Origin: Methanospirillum stamsii
Lineage (GTDB): Archaea; Halobacteriota; Methanomicrobia; Methanomicrobiales; Methanospirillaceae
Length of the DNA stretch: 64,000 bases
Direction of reading: 5' to 3'
NCBI RefSeq assembly: GCF_046244385.1
Contig: NZ_CP176366.1
Span: forward strand, 1,426,001-1,490,000
Below are positions 25,302-34,303 of the stretch, piece after piece. The position numbers were made by a program, and so were the translations under genes. Each line of letters starts with the position of its first letter. Within the stretch, counting starts at the first letter, position 1. A model generated the notes under the pieces. It worked only from the letters and a program-made list of their open reading frames with translations. It was not told the origin of the DNA and made no database searches.

Positions 25302-26360
25302 ATGTTCAAAGCACTGAAGGAAAAACTTTTTTCTGCCCGAAAAAAACTTGAAAATTCTCTTGAAGAAGCAAAACCGGAAATAGCAGTAATACCGGACGCT
25401 GCTGTTGATGCTGATATTCTACCAGAGAGCGTTAGTACTCCTGCCTCTTTGGAATCTGAACGAAAATCTGCTCCGAAATTCACCGAAAAACTCGTTTCTT
25501 TCGTTCGTGACAGGGAATTTATCATATCTGAAAAAGATATTCATGACATTCTGGACGAACTTGAAATGGGTCTTCTTGAAAGTGATGTAGCTTTTTCGGT
25601 AACTGAGGAGATTCTCTCCCACATAAAATCCGACCTTTCAGGATCAAAAAGGAAGATCGGTACATCGGTAGATTCCATTGTCCGGAGCGCTCTTGCAGAT
25701 GCACTCCTCGGTGTACTTGGGGAAGGAGTTGACATTGTCTCTTATATCAAAGAGCATGATCGCCCGGTCAAAATTTTGTTTACCGGAGTAAATGGGACTG
25801 GAAAAACAACTTCCATCGCAAAGGTTGCAAAATTTTTACAAAACAATGGTTTTTCTGTAGTTTTAGGAGCTGGAGATACATTTCGTGCAGGTGCTATTGA
25901 GCAGATTGATGTCCATGGACAAAGACTTGGAATTAAGGTAATTCAGCACCAGGAGGGATCTGATCCTACTGCTGTCCTGTTTGATACCGTTGAATACGCC
26001 CGGGCACATCAGATAGATGTAGTTCTTGGAGATACGGCAGGAAGATTTCATAACCGGGCTAACCTGATGAACCAGCTGGCAAAGATAAGGCGGGTTATCA
26101 AACCGGATCTCATTGTGTACGTTGATGAAGCGGTCGCAGGAAATGATGCAGTCATCCGGGCAGAAGAATTTTCTAAATCCGTCGGAATCGATGCAGTAAT
26201 GCTCACCAAGGTGGATATGGATCCAAAAGGTGGTGCTGCCATCTCAATCGCCCATGCGGTTGGAAAACCTCTCCTGTTTATCGGAACCGGTCAGGCATAT
26301 GAGGATGTCATGGCATTCAATCCCTCCGCAGTGGTTGCAGATCTCTTGGGTGATGCCTGA
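25302..26360 (+). CDS. ftsY: Signal recognition particle receptor FtsY
   Basis: 352 aa. A short charged N-terminal region (about 1-60) precedes the four-helix N domain (60-145) and the SRP-type GTPase domain. G motifs are GVNGTGKTTSIAK (about 160), DTAGRFHNRANL (about 248), TKVDMDPKGG and the closing GTGQAYEDVMAFNP. FtsY docks the SRP-ribosome complex at the membrane. Its last base is the first base of the srp54 start codon, so the two interacting GTPases are co-translated. Confidence 0.96.
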   Translation: MFKALKEKLFSARKKLENSLEEAKPEIAVIPDAAVDADILPESVSTPASLESERKSAPKFTEKLVSFVRDREFIISEKDIHDILDELEMGLLESDVAFSVTEEILSHIKSDLSGSKRKIGTSVDSIVRSALADALLGVLGEGVDIVSYIKEHDRPVKILFTGVNGTGKTTSIAKVAKFLQNNGFSVVLGAGDTFRAGAIEQIDVHGQRLGIKVIQHQEGSDPTAVLFDTVEYARAHQIDVVLGDTAGRFHNRANLMNQLAKIRRVIKPDLIVYVDEAVAGNDAVIRAEEFSKSVGIDAVMLTKVDMDPKGGAAISIAHAVGKPLLFIGTGQAYEDVMAFNPSAVVADLLGDA

Positions 26361-27673
26361 TGCTTGATAACCTTGGTTCTAACCTGAAGGATGCATTGCG
26401 CAAACTTGCAGGAAAAACCGTCATTGACCGGGCAGCAGTAGAAGATCTGGTAAAGGATCTTCAGCGGGCCCTTCTGCAGGCAGATGTCAATGTCAAACAG
26501 GTCATGCAGCTCTCGCAGACCATTAAGAAACGTGCTCTTGATGAACAACCCCCGAAAGGGGTTACAGCCCGGGAACATGTGCTTCGTATTGTATATGATG
26601 AACTTGTCCTGCTCGTTGGTAAAACCGTTGAGATTACTCTTGGTAAGCAGATTATCCTGATGGCAGGTCTGCAGGGTTCAGGAAAAACCACAACGACTGC
26701 AAAACTCGCACGGTTCTTTAAAAGAAAAGGGATGCGGGTTGCAGTGATATGCGCTGACACTTTCCGGCCAGGTGCATACACCCAGATAAAAACTCTCTGT
26801 GACCGGATCCAGGTCCCCTGTTATGGAAATCCTGCTGAACAGGATGCACGAAAAATTGTCCGTGATGGTCTGGCCTCTCTGAAAGATGAAGTTATCATCG
26901 TCGATACCCAGGGTCGTCATGCCCTTGAGGACGATCTTATCACCGAGATCATTGACCTGAATGAGATAACCCGTGCCACTCACCGGTGGCTGGTTCTTGA
27001 TGCAGCTCTTGGACAGCAGGCACGTGAACAGGCCAGAAGATTTCATGACGCGGTGAATATTGACGGTGTCATCATCACCAAGATGGATGGAACCGCAAAA
27101 GGAGGAGGTGCTCTCTCTGCCGTTGCTGAAACCGGTTCAGGTATCGTCTTTATCGGGCAGGGAGAAACCATCGAAGATCTTGAGTGGTTTGATCCAAGCA
27201 GTTACATCTCACGGCTGCTTGGCATGGGAGATCTAAAAGCTCTGGCCGAGCGTGTGCAGGAGTCCATCGATGAGCAGGATATCGATGTGAATGCCATGCT
27301 CTCCGGTAAGTTTACCCTCCGTGATATGTACCGGCAGCTTGAAGCGGTCAATAAAATGGGCCCGCTGAAACAGGTTTTGTCCATGCTTCCAATGGGAGGA
27401 ATGGATCTTCCAACTGAAGCCCTTGATGTCACCGCATCAAAGATGAACAAATACAAGATAATCATGGATTCTATGACACCAATTGAACTTGATGATCCGA
27501 CTGTCCTCAACGGGTCACGGGTTCATCGTATTGCCATGGGTGCCGGGGCTAATCTGGATGAGGTCCGTGAATTAATCAAATATTATAAAATGATGAAACG
27601 GACATTCAAGGGTTTTAAAGGAGGAGAGAAAGGGATGCAACGGCTGATGAAAAAATTCGGGAAAATGTCCTGA
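26360..27673 (+). CDS. srp54: Signal recognition particle 54 kDa protein
   Basis: 437 aa. The N domain spans 1-90; the GTPase domain has GLQGSGKTTTTAK (103-115), the insertion-box start DTFRPGAYTQIK, G3 at 182-187 and TKMDGTAKGGGA (from 240). The Met-rich M domain from about 300 ends with SRVHRIAMGAG and YKMMKRTFKGF, which bind signal peptides and 7S RNA. The G3 motif reads DTQGRH, with Gln184 in place of the almost invariant Ala. Start and stop overlap ftsY and trmY by single bases. Confidence 0.97.
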   Translation: MLDNLGSNLKDALRKLAGKTVIDRAAVEDLVKDLQRALLQADVNVKQVMQLSQTIKKRALDEQPPKGVTAREHVLRIVYDELVLLVGKTVEITLGKQIILMAGLQGSGKTTTTAKLARFFKRKGMRVAVICADTFRPGAYTQIKTLCDRIQVPCYGNPAEQDARKIVRDGLASLKDEVIIVDTQGRHALEDDLITEIIDLNEITRATHRWLVLDAALGQQAREQARRFHDAVNIDGVIITKMDGTAKGGGALSAVAETGSGIVFIGQGETIEDLEWFDPSSYISRLLGMGDLKALAERVQESIDEQDIDVNAMLSGKFTLRDMYRQLEAVNKMGPLKQVLSMLPMGGMDLPTEALDVTASKMNKYKIIMDSMTPIELDDPTVLNGSRVHRIAMGAGANLDEVRELIKYYKMMKRTFKGFKGGEKGMQRLMKKFGKMS

Positions 27674-28257
27674 TGATTTCATTTCTCATAATCGGACACA
27701 CAGCCAGTACTGATGCATCGTTTTCTTTAAACGATCTCCCGGGGGCCGGGGGGAGGATGGACCTCCTCTGCAGGGCAATCGGGTCCTCTCTTTTTTTATC
27801 TCACGGAATAAGGCAGAATATTACCTGTGATATTCTTCTTCTTGGACAGCCTCATCCGGGTCGCATCATCCGGTTTTCAGGCAATGAAATAAGAAATCTT
27901 TCACCTGATGAACGCAATATCGCATCTTTCATTAAAAAGGGCCTTGCCATACCTGCAGGGAAGAAATTCAGAGAAGCAGGACCCGGACTATCCTGCAGGA
28001 CAGGAACACTTGCAGATATGCTGACAGAACAAAAGTATGCGGTACTGGATGAATCGGGCATTGATATCAGAAAAGTTCCGGATGAGGATCTTCCAAAAAA
28101 TTTTCTCCTCTCCGATAACCAGAATTTTTCAGATGATGAGAAAAATTGCACTGCCCACCTTCCCTGTTTTTCGCTGGGACCGGCAATTGTCCATGCAGAT
28201 CACGCGATAACACTGCTACTCAATGAAATCGATCGGAGGGAGTCAGGATGGATCTGA
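27673..28257 (+). CDS. trmY: tRNA (pseudouridine54-N1)-methyltransferase
   Basis: 194 aa SPOUT-class methyltransferase (DUF358). FLIIGHTASTDASFSLNDLP near the start, then GRMDLLCRAI, and CFSLGPAIVHADHAITLLLNE near the end (trimmed here) are the TrmY signature. It methylates N1 of pseudouridine 54 to m1-psi54 in the archaeal T loop. The neighbouring pus10, overlapping by 10 bp, makes the pseudouridine substrate. Confidence 0.92.
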   Translation: MISFLIIGHTASTDASFSLNDLPGAGGRMDLLCRAIGSSLFLSHGIRQNITCDILLLGQPHPGRIIRFSGNEIRNLSPDERNIASFIKKGLAIPAGKKFREAGPGLSCRTGTLADMLTEQKYAVLDESGIDIRKVPDEDLPKNFLLSDNQNFSDDEKNCTAHLPCFSLGPAIVHADHAITLLLNEIDRRESGWI

Positions 28258-29495
28258 CAGAACTATATCAGAAAATAACAGATTATGGAGAAATTTGTGA
28301 TCACTGCCTTGGTCGCATGGTCGCAAAACGTTCATTTGGGCTTTCAAATGATAAGCGTGGCCAGGGAATCCGGATAGCAGCGGCACTCACCCTGAATGAA
28401 CCATTTCACCCTCAGCAGGAAACCTGCTGGATTTGCGGGGATTTTTTTACCACTGCAGAAGTGTGGGCTGACCGCGTAGTTCAGGCTTTTCAGGGTATGG
28501 AAGGTAAAACCTTTGTTATCGGCACAAAAGTTCCGCCTCTTATGAGTGAATCCGAAGAGATGGTGTGGAGCGATCTCGGTCTTTCAGATCCAGAACCTCT
28601 GAAATCAGAGATTAACCGAGAGGTTGGAAAACTTGTCGCTGCAAAGACCGGACTTGCGGGGGACACAAAAAACCCTGATTTGACAGCAGTTCTTCACATC
28701 CATGAAGAACGTGTTGAAGTTCAGATACGGTCTCTTTTCCTTTACGGACGATACCTGAAATATGAACGGGGTATTCCACAAACTCACTGGGCATGTTCGA
28801 AGTGTAAAGGTGCCGGATGTGAGGCATGTAACGGTACCGGGAAACAATATCAGGATTCTGTCGAAGAACTCATCGGAAAACCACTTCTGCCTATTTTTAA
28901 AGCCGAACGGGCAATTCTGCACGGGGCTGGGAGAGAAGATATTGATGCGGTAATGGTAGGTTCAGGCAGACCATTTATTCTTGAAATTGTTCATCCGCTT
29001 ATAAGGAGTGCAGACCCTAAAACACTCGAAGAAGCCATCAACTCCGCGAATACCGATCGGGTCGGGGTTATTGATCTGGATTGGAGTGCTCGCTCAGAGG
29101 TGGAAACCTTAAAGAATTACAAAGGGCATAAAAAATACAGGATTCTGGTCGATATAGACGGTTCCATCCCGGAAAAAACCCTTCAATCAGCACTAGAGCA
29201 ACTATCGGGGGCTACAATTCATCAGCGCACGCCTACGCGAGTAGCACACCGGAGGGCAGATAAGGTACGTGAACGGGGCGTTGTTGATATCAGATATACA
29301 GGGAAGGAAGGCAACGACTTCGTAATAGAGGTCACGGGTGAAGCCGGACTGTATATTAAGGAATTGATATCAGGCGATCAGGGAAGGACCACGCCTAGTC
29401 TGACAGAGGTCCTGAAAACCCCTGCACGTGTGGTACAGTTAGATGTAATACATGTGGAAGGGATAGATCAGGTGAAATCTCATGGCACTTCATAA
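28248..29495 (+). CDS. pus10: tRNA pseudouridine synthase Pus10 (positions 54/55)
   Basis: 415 aa. The N-terminal accessory domain has zinc-type Cys pairs (CDHC near 16, CWIC near 63) and THUMP-like sequence; CSKCKGAGCEACNG lies near 180. The catalytic block is GREDIDAVMVGSGRPFILEI, where the Asp after GRE-D-I is the catalytic residue. Pus10 converts U54 and U55 of the tRNA T loop in archaea, replacing TruB for tRNA. It overlaps trmY (10 bp) and rpl21e (14 bp). Confidence 0.95.
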   Translation: MDLTELYQKITDYGEICDHCLGRMVAKRSFGLSNDKRGQGIRIAAALTLNEPFHPQQETCWICGDFFTTAEVWADRVVQAFQGMEGKTFVIGTKVPPLMSESEEMVWSDLGLSDPEPLKSEINREVGKLVAAKTGLAGDTKNPDLTAVLHIHEERVEVQIRSLFLYGRYLKYERGIPQTHWACSKCKGAGCEACNGTGKQYQDSVEELIGKPLLPIFKAERAILHGAGREDIDAVMVGSGRPFILEIVHPLIRSADPKTLEEAINSANTDRVGVIDLDWSARSEVETLKNYKGHKKYRILVDIDGSIPEKTLQSALEQLSGATIHQRTPTRVAHRRADKVRERGVVDIRYTGKEGNDFVIEVTGEAGLYIKELISGDQGRTTPSLTEVLKTPARVVQLDVIHVEGIDQVKSHGTS

Positions 29496-29775
29496 CGGAC
29501 CAAGAAAAAAGACCCGGTATAAATTCAAGAAAGATCTGAGAGAACGCGGAGTTCTCCCGGTTACACGGGTCATTCAGAAGTTTGAAATCGGACAAAAGGT
29601 TCATATTGTTTGTGAACCGAGCATTCAGAAAGGAATGCCTCACCGCAGGTTCCACGGCAAGACCGGTTCAGTAATTGGTCAGCGTGGTCGTGCCTGGCTG
29701 GTTGAGATCCGTGACGGTAACAAAAACAAGATGGTAATCTCCCGTCCCCAGCACCTGCGGGCACAGCAGTACTAA
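29482..29775 (+). CDS. rpl21e: Ribosomal protein L21e
   Basis: 97 aa, normal. GPRKKTRYKFKKDLRERG at the start and GMPHRRFHGKTGSVIGQRGR (SH3-like barrel) are typical. The start overlaps the end of pus10 by 14 bp. Confidence 0.96.
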   Translation: MALHNGPRKKTRYKFKKDLRERGVLPVTRVIQKFEIGQKVHIVCEPSIQKGMPHRRFHGKTGSVIGQRGRAWLVEIRDGNKNKMVISRPQHLRAQQY

Positions 29776-29797
29776 ACGAAAATTAAGACTGATTGGC

Positions 29798-30151
29798 ATG
29801 AAAATTAAAGGAATCCTCCAGGAAACAGCAATTACTCTCCCTGAATTGAAAGAAGAGCTTCTCAATGTGGAAGCTGCACGACTTGAAAAAAGCAAGGAGA
29901 TGCCATATGAGCTTAGGCGGAGTATTGAACATGCCAATCAGATTTCAAAAACATCTGCTGAACAATCTGCAGAACTCGTGCAGGCCCTGATTCAGCTTGA
30001 TAAAGTGAAACCTGACGTGGCATACCGTATTGCCAGTATCATGCCACGGACACGGGATGAAGTGCGGGCAGTATTCGGAAGAGACAAATTTTCCCACACC
30101 CCTGAAGAACTTGATGCAATCATTGATCTGGTGATATCCCATTTCAGATAG
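29798..30151 (+). CDS. rpoF: DNA-directed RNA polymerase subunit F (Rpb4)
   Basis: 117 aa. Helical HRDC-like Rpb4 protein: ITLPELKEELLNVEAARLE and the C-terminal VAYRIASIMPRTRDEVRAVF. It forms the polymerase stalk with RpoE. The gene order L21e-rpoF-DUF655-ksgA is widespread in euryarchaea. Confidence 0.93.
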   Translation: MKIKGILQETAITLPELKEELLNVEAARLEKSKEMPYELRRSIEHANQISKTSAEQSAELVQALIQLDKVKPDVAYRIASIMPRTRDEVRAVFGRDKFSHTPEELDAIIDLVISHFR

Positions 30152-30152
30152 G

Positions 30153-30722
30153 TTGATGCCCATGAAAGAGGAGAGAAAGGAGATCAATGCAGTAGTTCTG
30201 GATATTCTCCCAAAGGGATATCCAAACGATCCACGACCGATGTATAAGAGGGAACCGATAGTCCAGGCTGTAGGGGTGGAACAGTTCAAACTTCTTGAAC
30301 TCATACCAAAAAACCTCACTCTGGATATCGGCGAGCTTGTGTACATCGGAGGGGGAGAGCGTCAGAAGATTGAGCGGGTAAAACGCCGGCTCAGATTTGA
30401 TGAACTGACACATAGTGCAGTTCAGGAGCTCTCCTTTGCAATTGAACGGATTGTAAAAGACAGGGAAAAGGAATTTGTAGATTTTTACAATAAATCAATC
30501 CCTATTACCCCAAAACTGCATATGCTCCACCTGCTCCCTGGAATCGGCAAGAAACTGATGTGGGAGATTATCGAGGATCGGGAGAAGAAACCTTATGAAA
30601 GTTTCGCAGATATTTCTCAAAGAATCAAAACAATCCCGCATCCTGAACGGATGATTCTGAATCGGGTTCTTGAGGAAATCCAGGATCCGAATGTGAAATA
30701 TCACCTTTTTACCTCACGATGA
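30153..30722 (+). CDS. DUF655 RNA-binding-type protein
   Basis: 189 aa (TTG 30153, ATG 30156 or ATG 30162 are possible starts; GGTTGAT precedes the last). The N-terminal part resembles an OB/S1-like fold (AVVLDILPKGYPNDPRP), and the C-terminal part contains a helix-hairpin-helix (LHLLPGIGKKLMWEIIEDR, then PHPERMILNRVLEEI). The family always lies near rpoF and ksgA in archaea; a role in rRNA or nucleic-acid binding is likely but undefined. It overlaps ksgA by 4 bp. Confidence 0.85.
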   Translation: MMPMKEERKEINAVVLDILPKGYPNDPRPMYKREPIVQAVGVEQFKLLELIPKNLTLDIGELVYIGGGERQKIERVKRRLRFDELTHSAVQELSFAIERIVKDREKEFVDFYNKSIPITPKLHMLHLLPGIGKKLMWEIIEDREKKPYESFADISQRIKTIPHPERMILNRVLEEIQDPNVKYHLFTSR

Positions 30723-31489
30723 GGGCTTATAAGGACCAGCACTTTTTAACCGATCCAAGGATCGTTGCTCGTATTGCTGATATCCTTGATATTTCAGGAA
30801 GAAGGGTTCTGGAGATTGGACCGGGGGAAGGTATTCTCACAAAAGCCCTTCTTGATAGGGGAGCTACCGTAATATCAGTAGAACTGGATCGCCGACTGAT
30901 AGATCTCCTTACCTCTCGTTTTAGTGATAAACTAGCATCCGGTGAGCTTACCATAATTCCCGGTGATGCGGTTAAGGTTCCTCTTCCTCCTTTTGATATC
31001 GTAATGGCAAACCTGCCTTATTCAATCTCATCTCCGATCACGTTCCGACTCCTTGAGATAGGATTTGAGTCTGCTATACTTATGTATCAGAAAGAATTTG
31101 CAGACCGGATGATGGCACCACCGGGAAGCAGGGAATGTGGGAGACTTTCTATTATGCTCCAGACATACGCACGGGCAAACCGGTGTTTTGATCTCCCTCC
31201 CGGAGCATTTTCTCCTCCTCCAGCAGTACATTCCACCGTCATGTGGATTGAACCAAGAGAGCCCCTCTTTCCCATAACCGACAAAAAAATGTATGAAGAA
31301 ATTGTCAGGGAACTTTTTTCACGGCGGAGAAAGACCGTCCGATCAACACTTCATGCACTTTCCGGTAAATTTGGTAAAAAACAGATGGAAGATCTAATTG
31401 AAACACTGGACACAGAAATTCTTTCATCCAGACCTGAGGCACTGTACCTTGAAGATTTTGCCACCATATCCAACAGGATTAGTGCCTGA
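30719..31489 (+). CDS. ksgA: 16S rRNA dimethyladenosine transferase
   Basis: 256 aa. Motifs: DQHFLTDPRIVARIAD, SAM loop VLEIGPGEGILTKALL, and catalytic motif IV NLPYSISSPITF. KsgA/Dim1 dimethylates two adjacent adenines in helix 45 of 16S rRNA, a late small-subunit check. It overlaps DUF655 at the start and the HemK-like gene at the end (8 bp). Confidence 0.96.
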   Translation: MRAYKDQHFLTDPRIVARIADILDISGRRVLEIGPGEGILTKALLDRGATVISVELDRRLIDLLTSRFSDKLASGELTIIPGDAVKVPLPPFDIVMANLPYSISSPITFRLLEIGFESAILMYQKEFADRMMAPPGSRECGRLSIMLQTYARANRCFDLPPGAFSPPPAVHSTVMWIEPREPLFPITDKKMYEEIVRELFSRRRKTVRSTLHALSGKFGKKQMEDLIETLDTEILSSRPEALYLEDFATISNRISA

Positions 31490-32048
31490 TAAAAACCAGG
31501 TTTATTCCCCCAGGGAAGATACTTTTCTACTGCTTCGAGCAGCAAATAACGAGATCCTTCCTGCTGACACTGTTCTTGAAGTAGGAATTGGAAGTGCCTA
31601 CATCATTTGGAATTTATCTCCTTGCAAACTTGCTCTGGGAACCGATATCAATCCACATGCAGCACTTCTTGCACATACACAGGGAGTAAATATTATCAGA
31701 ACGGACTTTGCCGACGGTCTGAAAAAATATTTTTCTCTTGTCATCTTCAATCCCCCATATCTTCCGACCTCTCCTGAAGAGCGGGGTGATGACTGGCTGG
31801 AATTTGCCCTTGACGGTGGCCCGGACGGAAGAGAACCAGTCAATGCTTTTTGTACCCGGATTTTGAATGTTCTGAATGATTCAGGCAGAGTAGTAATGCT
31901 CATCTCTTCATTACAGGATTTTTCATCCTGCGAAGAAATTTTTTCTAAAACCGGATTTAATTACACGGTTGTGGACACTGAAAAAATGGAAGATGGAGAA
32001 GAACTGCGAGTGTATAAACTTACCCGGAAAAATCAGATGATTTTTTAA
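31482..32048 (+). CDS. HemK2/Mtq2-type protein-glutamine methyltransferase
   Basis: 188 aa from GTG 31482, preceded by AGGAT; a longer upstream frame inside ksgA is unlikely to be translated. VYSPREDTFLLL at the start, the SAM loop EVGIGSAYI and the catalytic NPPYLPTSPEERGDD are the archaeal HemK2 signature. Relatives methylate Gln in the GGQ motif of release factor aRF1. It is the last gene of the translation cluster. A tRNA or rRNA target cannot be ruled out. Confidence 0.87.
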   Translation: MPDKNQVYSPREDTFLLLRAANNEILPADTVLEVGIGSAYIIWNLSPCKLALGTDINPHAALLAHTQGVNIIRTDFADGLKKYFSLVIFNPPYLPTSPEERGDDWLEFALDGGPDGREPVNAFCTRILNVLNDSGRVVMLISSLQDFSSCEEIFSKTGFNYTVVDTEKMEDGEELRVYKLTRKNQMIF

Positions 32049-32058
32049 AAATATCCGG

Positions 32059-32691
32059 TTATTGCATATTCGTGTACCGTTCCATAATTTCTTCGATAGA
32101 ACAGTGTTTCATCTCGATTAAGGCGCTGATAACAGAATCTGCAAAAATCATAGCGGCTGTTTCAAAAAGGGTACCAAGTGGAGTACATGCCGCAGATATT
32201 GAACGGTGTTCCCCCCTGAGCTGACGGAGGTCAAAATGGTCAGGGCCGACATGGCTCCCTTGTTCCTCGGTATTCAGCAGCACGACACAATCTGCAAGAT
32301 CCATCATAGGAGATGCCGGTGTTCCGGTAACGAGACAGATATGTCCACCAATCTGCCTGGTCGTTTCACAAGCCTCAAGTACAGATTTTGTTGTACCGGA
32401 ACCGGAGAACGCAATCAAAGAGTCGCTCTCATGGAATGCGGGAGTTACCGTTTCACCGACAACATACGAAGTAAAACCAAGGTGCATCAGGCGCATTGCA
32501 AATGATTTTGCAACAAAACCTGATCTTCCCGCACCAACCACAAAGATTCTCTCTGCCCGTGTGATTTCAGAGATAAAACAATCTACCTGTTCCTGCTCAA
32601 GGGTCTGTGCAACTTCTCCGATACGTGCAACCATCATGAGAATAATATCACGGATGGGAATACAGGGTTCGCCACAAGAATGTGAAGACAT
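32059..32691 (-). CDS. hxlB: 6-phospho-3-hexuloisomerase (SIS domain)
   Basis: 210 aa SIS protein. FVVGAGRSGFVAKSFAMRLM and AFSGSGTTKSVLEACE are the PHI sugar-phosphate loops; the C-terminal LGTLFETAAMIFADSVI helix completes the fold. It interconverts fructose 6-phosphate and hexulose 6-phosphate, which archaea use in reverse RuMP fashion to make ribose 5-phosphate. No hps gene is adjacent. A TATA-like aaaatatcca lies about 26 bp upstream of the start on this strand, suggesting near-leaderless mRNA. Confidence 0.88.
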   Translation of the reverse strand: MSSHSCGEPCIPIRDIILMMVARIGEVAQTLEQEQVDCFISEITRAERIFVVGAGRSGFVAKSFAMRLMHLGFTSYVVGETVTPAFHESDSLIAFSGSGTTKSVLEACETTRQIGGHICLVTGTPASPMMDLADCVVLLNTEEQGSHVGPDHFDLRQLRGEHRSISAACTPLGTLFETAAMIFADSVISALIEMKHCSIEEIMERYTNMQ

Positions 32692-32740
32692 GAGGAGTAC
32701 TGCCTAATGGATATTTTTGTGTTAGTTCATCTTTGTTTTG

Positions 32741-34228
32741 TTAATGCCGGAAATACCTGACACCGGTAAACACCATTGCCATTTTCCTTTTGTTTGCCTC
32801 TGCGATGACCTCATTGTCCCGGATTGAGCCACCCGGCTGAATCAGGGCGGTTGCTCCTGCATCTGCAGCGACTTCCAGCGTATCGGGAAATGGTAAAAAT
32901 GCGTCTGAGGCGACAACTGAACCCTTTAATGGAAATTGTGCTTTTGAAATTGCTATCTTCGCACTGTCTACCCTGCTCATCTGTCCGGCACCAATACCAA
33001 GGGCGCGGGTTTTATCAGCAAAAACAATAGCATTGCTTTTTACATGCTTACAGATCTTCATAGCCAGCTGGAGTGCTGCCTCCTCATCCGCGGACGGATC
33101 CCTATCCGTAACTACAGTCCATTCTTCTCTGATGACCGGCGTTCGCTGGACAAGGGCGCCACCATCAATAGTCCGGACTGCATCCTCATTTGAGTGTTCT
33201 GATATCACAAGCAGGCGCAGGTTTTCTTTCGCTTTTAGGATGTCCCGTGCTTCGGATGAGAAAGAAGGAGCTGCAAGAACCTCAATAAATGTCGATACAA
33301 TCTCCCTGGCAAGACTGGCGGTAACTTCCCGGTTAACCACAACAATCCCCCCGTATGCTGAAACCGGATCGACATCCCTGGCTGATTTATAGGCCTCTGT
33401 TACATCAGTGCCTATGGCAATTCCGCAGGGGTTGTTATGCTTGACAATGACTGCAGTACATTCATCAAATTCATTGAGAAGACCAACGGCAGCGTCAACA
33501 TCAAGATAATTATTATATGACATTGCCTTGCCCTGCAGGGGGATTGATCCGGCGATGCCGGTTTCACCATACACAGCAGCCATCTGATGCGGGTTTTCAC
33601 CATACCTGAGCATGCGGCCATTCCGAAGTTGCACAGAATAGATATCAGGCATATCCTTGTCAAGACCATAGAGATAATTACTGATTGCCCCGTCATATGC
33701 TGCCATGCGTGCAAATACTTTTCTGGCAAAAGACAGTCTTTCCTCTTTTGTAAACTTCTTTCCGAAATTTATTGCATCAATAACAAGAGAATAATCTGCA
33801 GGGTCAATAATCACCAGTACATCCTGGTAATTCTTTGCTGCAGCCCGAATCATGGCAGGCCCCCCAATATCAATAAACTCGATGAGTTCATCAAGAGGCA
33901 GACCCTGCCCGGCCATATCCTCAAACGGGTAAAGGTTCACAACAACTAGGTCTATCGGCCCGATATTATGCTCCTTCATAACAGAATCATCAGTACCTCT
34001 CCGACCCAGAATACCGCCATGTATACGTGGATGGAGAGTTTTTACCCTCCCATCCATCATTTCAGGAAATCCGGTATAATCTGATACTTCCTGGATAGGT
34101 ATTCCTGCGGACGCGAGAACTTTTGCAGTACCTCCTGAACTCAGCAACTCCGTTCCTGCCTTATTGAGTGCATGGGCGAGGTCTGTGATACCTTCTTTAT
34201 TCCATACTGAGAGCAGTGCACGCTTCAT
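32741..34228 (-). CDS. purH: Bifunctional AICAR formyltransferase/IMP cyclohydrolase
   Basis: 495 aa, slightly short of many bacterial PurH proteins. The IMP cyclohydrolase part comes first (SVWNKEGITDLAHAL, SSGGTAKVLASAGI, DGRVKTLHPRIHGGIL); the transformylase part has VIVKHNNPCGIAIG and FPDTLEVAADAGATALIQPG. It performs the last two steps of IMP synthesis. Many methanogens use PurP/PurO instead, so this is the bacterial-type solution. An inverted repeat lies at its promoter position. Confidence 0.96.
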   Translation of the reverse strand: MKRALLSVWNKEGITDLAHALNKAGTELLSSGGTAKVLASAGIPIQEVSDYTGFPEMMDGRVKTLHPRIHGGILGRRGTDDSVMKEHNIGPIDLVVVNLYPFEDMAGQGLPLDELIEFIDIGGPAMIRAAAKNYQDVLVIIDPADYSLVIDAINFGKKFTKEERLSFARKVFARMAAYDGAISNYLYGLDKDMPDIYSVQLRNGRMLRYGENPHQMAAVYGETGIAGSIPLQGKAMSYNNYLDVDAAVGLLNEFDECTAVIVKHNNPCGIAIGTDVTEAYKSARDVDPVSAYGGIVVVNREVTASLAREIVSTFIEVLAAPSFSSEARDILKAKENLRLLVISEHSNEDAVRTIDGGALVQRTPVIREEWTVVTDRDPSADEEAALQLAMKICKHVKSNAIVFADKTRALGIGAGQMSRVDSAKIAISKAQFPLKGSVVASDAFLPFPDTLEVAADAGATALIQPGGSIRDNEVIAEANKRKMAMVFTGVRYFRH

Positions 34229-34241
34229 GGAGGAATACTTT

Positions 34242-34270
34242 GGTCACCAGATGATATCATGATAGTGACC
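34242..34270 (-). promoter_or_regulatory. Inverted repeat at the purH promoter
   Basis: GGTCAC (34242-34247) and GTGACC (34265-34270) are exact inverted copies around a perfect palindrome ATGATATCAT (34251-34260). The AT palindrome is centred about 27 bp upstream of the purH ATG, where a TATA box of a leaderless gene would sit. This could be an operator over the core promoter. Confidence 0.45.
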
Positions 34271-34303
34271 GGGGGCAATATCTGGTAAGATCTCAAAAAA
34301 AGA

